DNA of 64,000 bases. Origin: Neostapfia colusana (lineage: Eukaryota > Streptophyta > Magnoliopsida > Poales > Poaceae). Position 1 is the stretch's first letter. Each line of letters opens with the position of its first letter. Both the position numbers and the translations under genes were made by a program. The stretch spans positions 59,472,517-59,536,516 of the forward strand of contig JASWHV010000003.1 in NCBI GenBank assembly GCA_030760725.1. Direction: 5' to 3'. Positions 1-7,718 of this stretch are shown one piece after another. The notes under the pieces are model-generated. The model saw nothing but the letters and a program-made list of their open reading frames with translations, searched no databases and was not told the origin of the DNA.

Positions 1-56
1 ACGGGTCAGACTTGCTGAGCCTTCGTGCTCACTGCTTGTGTTTGAAGCTTTTGCAG

Positions 57-145
57 GGTTCTATGAGGAAGGGACTCCCGAAGATGAGACGGAACCCCAG
101 GAGGGGAACCCCGTCGAGTGGGAGTCGTGCACGCCGCAGAGTTAG
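57..145 (+). CDS. Last exon of the LTR-internal acidic ORF (5' LTR copy, partial)
   Basis: This follows the acceptor-like TTTTGCAG at 49-56. Read after a one-base phase carry-over from the preceding exon, it is open to a TAG at 143-145 and ends in EWESCTPQS. The 3' LTR copy (11320-11408) has the same frame and differs by one residue (Val/Ile). The upstream exon of this copy lies left of the window. The product is an acidic peptide with no function I recognise. Coding status rests on comparison with families B and E. Confidence 0.5.
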
Positions 146-311
146 TGTGCGTGTGTGCTAGCAAGAACACGTTCGAGGGCTGAACGTGCACTTGATGCTT
201 AGTCTACGCCCGCGAGTGTAGACTGAACTTATTTTGATGTAAACGTGTTCATAAACTTGTTTATGTAATAAAACCTACGCTTCCGCTTTGCACCTTTGAC
301 GTGTGTTATAC

Positions 312-332
312 GGTGCTGTGCAACGCAGCGCC
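312..332 (+). other. U5 stem-loop next to the primer site
   Basis: GGTGCTG and CAGCGCC pair over seven positions (one G-T wobble) around a 7-base loop. The 3' LTR copy at 11575-11595 pairs perfectly. Families B and C have the same stem, with a covarying pair, at the same place. Confidence 0.6.
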
Positions 333-379
333 CCTCAGCGTGATCCTGGCTCGACAGGACCAATGGGGTCGTGTCAGCG

Positions 380-391
380 TGGTATCAGAGC
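380..391 (+). other. Primer binding site, initiator Met tRNA
   Basis: TGGTATCAGAGC is complementary to the 3' end of plant initiator tRNA-Met and starts three bases after the LTR end. It would prime minus-strand DNA synthesis. Confidence 0.93.
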
Positions 392-1874
392 TCGCTTGAG
401 GTTTAACACAGTACAAAGGTCTTCTTTTTCAAAAATCCAGTGAGGAACGAGTTAGTAGCCCGTATAAGGATGTTATTAGCATATAGAAAGTGGCATATTA
501 ACCTATTTTTTATGTCGGAAAATCGTGCATCTCGGGACGTTCATGTCTTGGAGGGTGCACGTAAGCACTGTCCACCAGTGTGCACAAGCTGAAGGGTGGA
601 GCCCCACGGGTGGTAGGTAACCCGACCCGCTTTAGTATCCTCTACGACTCTTATTGTCGTTTGGGGTATTCGAGCAACGTCTGTCCCTGGCGTGCGTGGT
701 GCAATTTGGGAGACCCCGTCACGTGGTCCGAAACGTGAACACGTAACTCAAGGCGTGTTTGGCTTGCGAACATCCGGGCGAGTGATGACGGCCGGGTGTA
801 CCAACTGTATGGATTCCGGGCTCGGTGTGCAGCCGAGTCTGATGATTGTTTTAGTTTCTGCAGGTAGCCTTACCACGAAATGGTAGACGTGTAGCATCCG
901 TGTGCGAGTGACGAGTAGTGCCACTGAACTAACGAAGCCGGCTAAGCCCGGTATAGGTTTTTCCTTTGTGAGGACGTAGTACCGACATAATTTGGTGACG
1001 CATCGACGTCACACCCCACTAAATGAACAACTTCATTGTAAAATTTGAAAGTTTTGATCCAAAGTAGTAAAACTTGATGTAACTCCTTCCCTTGTACAGG
1101 ATATTCAAAGTTAACAAGTTTTTGACTTATAGGTTGTTAAGGACAGAGCACTCTGTTTTCAGCCGAATCAAGGCTGGAGTTAATCAGAGGTTAGATGTTG
1201 AGTTCTTTCGAGGTTGGGGTCGTATAATACATTTCTGGAAAGCGTTGGAAGAGCTTTACAACTCTTCTGTTGAGGTCCAGCGGTGTTTCATCCCTTAACC
1301 ACTCGAAAAATGCAGTAGAGTTGAAACTGTCCAGAAAACAGGACAGAGCAAAGACTCTCTGTATACTCTCTGTAAATTAAGCATAACTTCCTGCTTAAAA
1401 ATCCAAAAATAGAAAATGAGGTATTTCTGGAAATCTTATGAGATGGGTTACAACTTTGTAACAGAAAGTTTTGTCAGATTAGGAACAGAAGTAACTGGGG
1501 TTCTTGGATCAAATCAGTACCTAAGGCAGGGAGGTGCTGTCCAATTTTCCCAGAAATTCTGTTAACTTCGACATCTCATAACTTTTGAACAAGGACAGAT
1601 CTTAGGCCAACCAAATACTTTCTGGAAAGCTATTGAAGTTAACTTTAACTTTGATGTTGAGCTCCAGAATTGGTTTTGCTTTAACATGGCCTAAATCAGG
1701 TTGATATGGAAACTGGTCAGGGCTGTCATGGGAACAGCAGATCAGCAGTCAAATTTGTTTAAAAATTTGAACTATGTTTCCAAGTGTTATGGGTTCAATG
1801 ACATATCTTATGTTATAACTCAATGGTTTACTGTTTAAATAAATATTTGACATTTCTCAAATATATTTTTACAG
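392..1874 (+). other. Untranslated leader of element A
   Basis: There is no convincing gene here; short open stretches at 692-886 and 1092-1298 are not conserved in element B2. The first part aligns with the B2 leader, including a donor-like CAG|GTAGCC at 861-869. The remainder is AT-rich with diverged repeats of a module containing CATAACTT. It ends in a pyrimidine-rich stretch and ACAG immediately before the ORF0 start. Confidence 0.7.
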
Positions 1875-2819
1875 ATGGCAGCAGATAAACAGTTGGAAAA
1901 CGGGTGGGTAGTTTCCCACTGTTCTGACCGTAGCGGCTACCCGGAAGCATTGTGGCAAATGCTCCAATATTTCAGGTACAACCAGATGCCGCAATACTTC
2001 GCCAAGGAAGAAGGCGAAGAGGGGAACAAAACGTGGACGATCCATGTCGAGGTTTCCGCAGGACCTACGCCACCCGGTTGGGTGCCATTCACTGTCACGG
2101 TGAGAGGAAGACAACCGGAAGGGATGTGGCAAGTGGCAGCCCGTAACACTATGTCACGTTTCTGCCAACTGCACGTGCAGGCTATGGAGGGCACACCATA
2201 CGCACTCGTTCCGGTGGAGGGACGAGCTCAGCATGTGTGGGAAGAGAGGTACCTGGAGGCAACAGACCCGAGTTGCCCAAGGTACAACCCCACGGAGGCA
2301 AATCTCAGCCTCCAAATGAGGGCGGGAAACGCTGTGATGGACAACCAAGCTGTTCATACGGAGCATCTCGACACCAAGCTCAAGGAGAGCACAAGCCGTG
2401 GAGATCATTTCGAGAGTGCTCACAGCGCACTCCGCAATGTGCTCCTTCCGACGATCAAGCGACTGAATGAACAACACAATCAGTTGCGTCGTCTGAAGAA
2501 GGCAAAGAAGAAGAGCCGTGTTGACATCGCGGTGTTGCAAGAGCTGGTGCAGACCCTAACCCAGCAGAATGAGGACCTTGCTCAGGAGCGGGACGACGCT
2601 ATCGAGGAAGGCCAAGGCTGGGAAGAGGACTACAACCAAGCTATGGACGAGGTGCATGCCTTGCAGGACCTCGTGCCCCTGGTACTGGGCGTACCGGTAG
2701 TCTTGGGTCTTCCAGCCATGGGAGAGCCTAGAATGGGAGAAGAGGTGGTAGACCCCGAGCCACCAGCAGAGGTACCGGCGGAGGACGACCCACAGGAGGT
2801 CGAGTTCTACTCCGAGTAG
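1875..2819 (+). CDS. ORF0: extra protein upstream of gag (314 aa, coiled coil)
   Basis: This is an intact 314-codon frame between leader and gag, a position where most Ty3/gypsy elements have nothing. Residues about 25-105 look like a compact alpha-beta domain: a helix, strands around WTIHVEVS and PFTVTVRG, then a helix with QVAARNTMSRF. That order recalls a double-stranded-RNA-binding domain, but this is inference. Residues about 160-268 are charged, heptad-like and predicted coiled coil, with a basic patch RRLKKAKKKSR at 205-215. The tail (283-314) is acidic and proline-rich. There is no signal peptide or membrane segment, so it is not an env. The ATG follows a strong 3' splice-site-like sequence, so it may be translated from a spliced RNA. 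Element E has a diverged counterpart; B2 has none. Confidence 0.8.
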   Translation: MAADKQLENGWVVSHCSDRSGYPEALWQMLQYFRYNQMPQYFAKEEGEEGNKTWTIHVEVSAGPTPPGWVPFTVTVRGRQPEGMWQVAARNTMSRFCQLHVQAMEGTPYALVPVEGRAQHVWEERYLEATDPSCPRYNPTEANLSLQMRAGNAVMDNQAVHTEHLDTKLKESTSRGDHFESAHSALRNVLLPTIKRLNEQHNQLRRLKKAKKKSRVDIAVLQELVQTLTQQNEDLAQERDDAIEEGQGWEEDYNQAMDEVHALQDLVPLVLGVPVVLGLPAMGEPRMGEEVVDPEPPAEVPAEDDPQEVEFYSE

Positions 2820-3091
2820 GGGGTTACGGTTGCCAAGTAGGGCAGATAGGGTAGCGTAACCCAACTTTTGTAATCGGTGACATGTCGTGTAGACAGTAGC
2901 GTATGTATAGGTAGTGACGACATGAGCACGACTTCTCGGAGATCCGAGAATAATGTATCTTGTATAAAGTTTATGCTTTATCAATATATGTGAATGTTGT
3001 GCAAATTGATCATGTGTCACTTCAATACCTACTGTTGCGTATGGAATTTTTAGTAAGACATGTGCTAATTGCTGCTGTTTTGAATTTCAGA
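2820..3091 (+). other. ORF0-gag spacer of element A
   Basis: This stretch of 272 bases has no gene. It ends with a branch-point-like GCTAATT, a T-rich stretch and TTTCAG one base before the gag ATG, like the end of a plant intron. The gag frame is open upstream to 2960, but the earlier Met codons are not matched in B2. Confidence 0.55.
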
Positions 3092-6000
3092 ATGACGCGT
3101 ACTCGTGCCAACCCTGACGTTGGGGGTACCTGTCAAGGGGGAGAGACCTCCCAACCACCTCCCGAGGACTCCTCGGGACAGCAGCAGCAACAGCAACAGC
3201 AAACACCGCCACCGCCACTACCAACGGTTACATTGGCCGACATTGTCGCGGCAATGGCGGGCTCGCATCAGCAGCACACAGAGTTGCTGCAGACTCTCAT
3301 CGCCAATACGTCTCGCCCAGAGAGACGTCAAGATCGTGAGGAGCGCCAACAGAGCTCCTACTCCGACTTCCTGGCGACTCATCCCCCTGTATTCTCAAGG
3401 GCGGATGAACCACTTGACGCGGACAACTGGCTCCGCGCCATAGAGATGAAGTTCGGGCTGCTCCAAATCAGCGAGCAGCGCAAGACTCAGTTCGTGGTCC
3501 AGCAGCTCCAAGGATCCGCGAGCGCGTGGTGGGCCAACTTCTGTGCTTCACAGCCCACCGACCGAGTGATGACCTGGGAGGAGTTCCGGACGGCCTTCAG
3601 GGCCTATCATATACCGCCCGGTCTGATGAAGAGGAAGACGCAGGAGTTCCTACACCTGCAACAAGGGAGCCAGAACGCGCTGGAATACTCCAGGGCGTTT
3701 AACGATCTCGCGCTATATGCGTCGTATCATGCTGATACCGACGAGAAGCGGCGGGACCATTTTTACCAGGGGCTTAACCCGCTCCTGAAGGACAAGTTGG
3801 CGATGTTCAATCGCGGCAGCCTCAATGACATCATTGATGCTGCGATTGTTCAGGAGGACTCCGGCAAGGAGTTGGCGGCGGCAGAGCGAAAGCGAAGCGC
3901 GCCGCAGAGCAGCGGAGAAGGAGGCGGTCCTTCTCAGAAGTTTCGGATGGTGAATCGCCCACCATCAGGTCCACGCTGGCAGCCACCACAGCGGTCGATG
4001 CCGTTCCGCAGTCGGATGTACTCTTCACCGGCATTCCGGCCGGCACTGCCAGCACCACCGCAACCACAACAACAGCAACGGGCGATGCCGCGTGCGTTTG
4101 CACCTCAGCAACGCATGCCGGGCTTTCGTCCACCGGGTACTCCACCAGCAGCGGCCACATGTTACAAGTGTGGTCGTCCAGGACACTTCGCGAGCAGTTG
4201 CCCGGAGAGGCAAGGCGGCGGAGTGGCACCACAGTTTCCGGGGAGGAATCAACCCCGGAACCCTACTAATGCGCGGCGGGCAAACCCTAGGCCCGGCACT
4301 GTCCACCAACTTGCCATTGAGGACGTGCCGGATGGCGAGCCAATCCTTGCGGGTATGTTCCAACTCCACCAGCATCCCGCTATAGTACTGTTTGATTCAG
4401 GCGCCACGCAAAATTTTATTAGCCAAGCTTTCATTGCTAAACACAGTTTGCCAATACTACCCACCGATAGTCCATATTTAATTTGTTCACCGGGTGGGAA
4501 GATTTCAGCAAGCGTAATGGTCTCCAAAGCACCATTATGCTTCACGGGTAGAGTGTACCCCACGTCTCTCATTATCTTAGAGGGACAGAAGGTCGATGTC
4601 ATCCTAGGGATGTCGTGGTTAACCCGCCACGGCGCTGTTTTAGACACCGTCCTTCGAGTCGTGCACTTAAACTCAGAGGTGCACGGTTCTCACTCATTAT
4701 TTCTGGACAGTCCAGAAATAAAACTTCCAAGTGTCTATCAAGCCACGACCATCAGATTGGAAGATATTCCGGTGGTCCGAGAGTTCCCTGATGTATTCCC
4801 GGACGATTTGCCGGGGATGCCACCCGATAGAGAGGTGGAGTTCAAGATTGAACTTGCACCGGGAACCATGCCAATATCCCGAAGGCCGTACAAGATGGCG
4901 CCCAAGGAGTTGGCTGAACTGAAGACTCAGCTCACGGATCTTCTGGAGAAGGGTTTTATTAGGCCGAGCTCCTCGCCATGGGGCTGTTCGGCATTATTTG
5001 TCAAGAAAAAGGATGAAACGTTGCGGCTTTGCGTGGACTACCGTCCATTAAATGCCGTAACCATCAAAAACAAGTACCCGTTGCCACGGATCGACATGTT
5101 GTTTGATCAGTTGGTCGAAGCAAAGATCTTTTCCAAGATGGATTTAAGATCCGGGTACCATCAGATTAAGATAAGGGTGGAGGACATTCCAAAGACAGAT
5201 TTTTTGACAAGGTACGGACTTTATGAGTACCTGGTCATGTCCTTCGGCCTCACCAATGCTCCAGCTCACTTCATGTACTTAATGAACTCGGTATTCATGC
5301 TGGAGCTGGACAAATTTGTCGTGGTATTCATCGACGACATCTTGGTATATTCCAAGTCGGAGGAAGATCACAAGAAACATCTGCGTATAGTCTTGCAACG
5401 GCTGCGAGATCACAAGTTATACGCAAAATTCAGCAAATGCGAGTTTTGGATATCGCAGGTGCCTTTCCACGGGCATATCATCTCAGCGGAAGGTATCGCT
5501 GTGGACCCGAGCAAGATCACGCAAGTGCTGAATTGGAGATCCCCGAGAACTGTTCATGAGGTACGGAGTTTCCTCGGACTCGCGGGATATTATCGGAGGT
5601 TCATCCCGAACATCTCGAAGATTGCCAAGCCAATGACAGAGCTGCTGAAGAAGGCTACCAAATATGTTTGGAGTCCAACATGTGAAGCAGCATTCAAGGC
5701 TTTAGTCAAGCACCTGACATCAGCACCGGTTTTGGCGCAGCCAGACACAACAAAACCGTTCGATGTGTACTGCGATGCATCCGGCATTGGGCTCGGATGT
5801 GTGCTGATGCAAGACCGAAGAGTGGTCGCGTATGGATCACGGCAGCTTAGGAACCATGAGCAAAATTATCCAACTCACGACTTGGAGCTCGCTGCCGTGG
5901 TACTTGCACTAAAAATGTGGAGGCACTACCTACTCGGTAACCTCATACATTTATATACCGACCACAAAAGCCTCAAGTACATATTCACTCAGAAGGAGCT

Positions 6001-7648
6001 GAACATGAGGCAACGAAGATGGTTAGAACTGATAAAGGATTACGAGATAGAGATCCATTATCATCCGGGCAAAGCAAACGTAGTGGCAGATGCGCTGAGC
6101 CGCAAGTCACACGTCAATAATCTGACCATCACACCGTTGGAAGAGAGCGAACCACCACTCCATGTGATCCCACACGGAGCTCTCTACAACCTAGCTTTGA
6201 TCCCCACCATCCGTGAAGAGATAGCGGCAGCCCAGAAGAATGACGAGGGCATGTCACATTTGCGGAGACATATAGACAGTGGGGAGTTGAAATGTTTCCG
6301 GAAGGACGGAGACGGCGTCCTATGGTTCAAGAACCGGATCGTCGTACCCCGAAACCCGGAGTTACGGAAGAAAATCTTTGATGAGGCTCACTTATCAAAG
6401 TTTTCTATTCACCCCAGCAGCAACAAAATATATCAAGAACTCAGAAGAAAGTTTTGGTGGACACGGATGAAGCGAGAGGTTGCAAAATACGTGTCCGAGT
6501 GCGATACATGTCGAAGGGTGAAGGCAGATCATATGCGGAAACCGGGACTGCTGCAACCACTGGGCATTCCTGCATGGAAGTGGGAGGACGTGAGCATGGA
6601 TTTCGTCGTCGGTTTACCCACCACCTTACAGAAACATGATTCGGTGTGGGTGATCGTCGATCGGCTCACCAAAGTGGCCCATTTCATCCCGGTCAACACC
6701 AACTACAACGCCAAGAAGTACGCTGAACTGTACATCTCACGGATCCTATGCTTATACGGCGTACCCCGTACCATCATATCGGACCGGGGCACTTTATTTG
6801 TGTCCCGTTTTTGGGAGCAGCTACACGCTGCTTTGGGGACGAAGCTGATCCGTAGTTCAGCCTACCACCCGCAGACGGATGGGCAAACCGAGCGGGTAAA
6901 TCAAATCCTAGAAGACATGCTACGAGCTTGCGCTATCAACCACGGCAAGAATTGGGATGATCACTTGCCGTTAGCCGAGTTCTCGTACAACAATGGGTAC
7001 CAAGCCAGCATCAAGATGGCGCCCTACGAGGCGCTATACGGAAGAAAATGCCGCACACCATTGAACTGGTGTGAGTCTGGCGAAAGGGTTACCTTCGGGA
7101 TTGACCTTGTCAACAACGTGGAAGAAAAGGTTCGACTAATTCAAGCGAACCTAAAAGCCGCTCAATCCCGTCAGAAACAGTATGCGGACCGGAGAAGGCA
7201 CCCATTACAATTCGAAGTTGGAGATCACGTATATCTACGGGTGTCTCCAATGAAGGGCGTAAACAGATTTGGGGTGAGAGGAAAGTTGGCACCCCGATTC
7301 ATCGGTCCATTTCAGATTACCGAAAGATGTGGATCAGTGGCATACCGGCTGAAATTACCAGAAGCACTTTCCGGTGTGCACGACGTCTTTCATATTTCCC
7401 AGCTGAGGAAGTGTCTCAAGCTATCAACTACTGTTCAGCTGGAAGACATTGAAGAACTACAACCGGATCTCACCTATCGGGAGGAACCGGTGCAGATTAT
7501 TGATGAAAAGGCCCGAACCACACGCAACCGTACGTTGTGGTTCTACAAGGTTCTATGGAGTAATCACTCCATGGACGAAGCAACATGGGAGAGCGAAGAA
7601 TTCCTTCGCACTAACTACCCTGACTTTTTCACGTCGCATATCCGGTAA
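3092..7648 (+). CDS. gag-pol: Gag-Pol polyprotein with chromodomain, intact (1,518 aa)
   Basis: A single open frame encodes the particle and replication proteins. In order: a Q/P-rich N-terminus; retrotransposon Gag domain (about residues 104-240); zinc knuckle CYKCGRPGHFASSC (357-370); aspartic protease with DSGA (D435); reverse transcriptase with active-site FIDD (748-749); RNase H beginning near FDVYCDAS (890); integrase with an HHCC zinc region and catalytic D1170, D1231, E1267, the last two separated by 35 residues as expected; GPF module; chromodomain (about 1464-1515). I chose the ATG at 3092 because B2 gag starts at the same place with a similar MxRTR, both straight after an AG. All visible catalytic residues are kept and there is no internal stop. 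Confidence 0.94.
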   Translation: MTRTRANPDVGGTCQGGETSQPPPEDSSGQQQQQQQQTPPPPLPTVTLADIVAAMAGSHQQHTELLQTLIANTSRPERRQDREERQQSSYSDFLATHPPVFSRADEPLDADNWLRAIEMKFGLLQISEQRKTQFVVQQLQGSASAWWANFCASQPTDRVMTWEEFRTAFRAYHIPPGLMKRKTQEFLHLQQGSQNALEYSRAFNDLALYASYHADTDEKRRDHFYQGLNPLLKDKLAMFNRGSLNDIIDAAIVQEDSGKELAAAERKRSAPQSSGEGGGPSQKFRMVNRPPSGPRWQPPQRSMPFRSRMYSSPAFRPALPAPPQPQQQQRAMPRAFAPQQRMPGFRPPGTPPAAATCYKCGRPGHFASSCPERQGGGVAPQFPGRNQPRNPTNARRANPRPGTVHQLAIEDVPDGEPILAGMFQLHQHPAIVLFDSGATQNFISQAFIAKHSLPILPTDSPYLICSPGGKISASVMVSKAPLCFTGRVYPTSLIILEGQKVDVILGMSWLTRHGAVLDTVLRVVHLNSEVHGSHSLFLDSPEIKLPSVYQATTIRLEDIPVVREFPDVFPDDLPGMPPDREVEFKIELAPGTMPISRRPYKMAPKELAELKTQLTDLLEKGFIRPSSSPWGCSALFVKKKDETLRLCVDYRPLNAVTIKNKYPLPRIDMLFDQLVEAKIFSKMDLRSGYHQIKIRVEDIPKTDFLTRYGLYEYLVMSFGLTNAPAHFMYLMNSVFMLELDKFVVVFIDDILVYSKSEEDHKKHLRIVLQRLRDHKLYAKFSKCEFWISQVPFHGHIISAEGIAVDPSKITQVLNWRSPRTVHEVRSFLGLAGYYRRFIPNISKIAKPMTELLKKATKYVWSPTCEAAFKALVKHLTSAPVLAQPDTTKPFDVYCDASGIGLGCVLMQDRRVVAYGSRQLRNHEQNYPTHDLELAAVVLALKMWRHYLLGNLIHLYTDHKSLKYIFTQKELNMRQRRWLELIKDYEIEIHYHPGKANVVADALSRKSHVNNLTITPLEESEPPLHVIPHGALYNLALIPTIREEIAAAQKNDEGMSHLRRHIDSGELKCFRKDGDGVLWFKNRIVVPRNPELRKKIFDEAHLSKFSIHPSSNKIYQELRRKFWWTRMKREVAKYVSECDTCRRVKADHMRKPGLLQPLGIPAWKWEDVSMDFVVGLPTTLQKHDSVWVIVDRLTKVAHFIPVNTNYNAKKYAELYISRILCLYGVPRTIISDRGTLFVSRFWEQLHAALGTKLIRSSAYHPQTDGQTERVNQILEDMLRACAINHGKNWDDHLPLAEFSYNNGYQASIKMAPYEALYGRKCRTPLNWCESGERVTFGIDLVNNVEEKVRLIQANLKAAQSRQKQYADRRRHPLQFEVGDHVYLRVSPMKGVNRFGVRGKLAPRFIGPFQITERCGSVAYRLKLPEALSGVHDVFHISQLRKCLKLSTTVQLEDIEELQPDLTYREEPVQIIDEKARTTRNRTLWFYKVLWSNHSMDEATWESEEFLRTNYPDFFTSHIR

Positions 7649-7700
7649 TTTTTCCACCGTCCTCTCTCTCATTTTCACCTTATAATCTCGGGACGAGATT

Positions 7701-7718
7701 CTTTTAAGGGGGGAGGAA
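7701..7718 (+). other. Polypurine tract of element A
   Basis: CTTTTAAGGGGGGAGGAA lies directly before the TG of the 3' LTR and primes plus-strand DNA. The same tract precedes the 3' LTRs of B2, C and E. Confidence 0.9.

Larger units (their letters stand above)
1..376 (+). repeat. 5' LTR of element A, last 376 bases
   Basis: Identical in length to the end of the 3' LTR, offset 11,263. It ends TGTCA just before the primer site. It holds a poly(A) signal AATAAA at 267-272, the last exon of the LTR-internal ORF (57-145) and a stem-loop at 312-332. Confidence 0.95.

Noticed and set aside
6..191. Minus-strand 61-codon frame, repeated at 11269-11454
   Set aside because: The repeat is only the two LTR copies of element A. 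It is antisense to the last exon of the LTR ORF and has no counterpart in other families.
692..886. Short plus-strand frame in the A leader
   Set aside because: It is not kept in the aligned part of the B2 leader, and there is no codon signal.
1875..2819. ORF0 as an envelope gene
   Set aside because: There is no signal peptide, membrane segment or glycosylation-type exterior domain, and it lies upstream of gag rather than after pol.
2960..3091. N-terminal extension of A Gag from the Met at 2960
   Set aside because: The extension is hydrophobic, lies in spacer sequence, and the B2 start aligns to 3092; an upstream splice acceptor also supports the later start.
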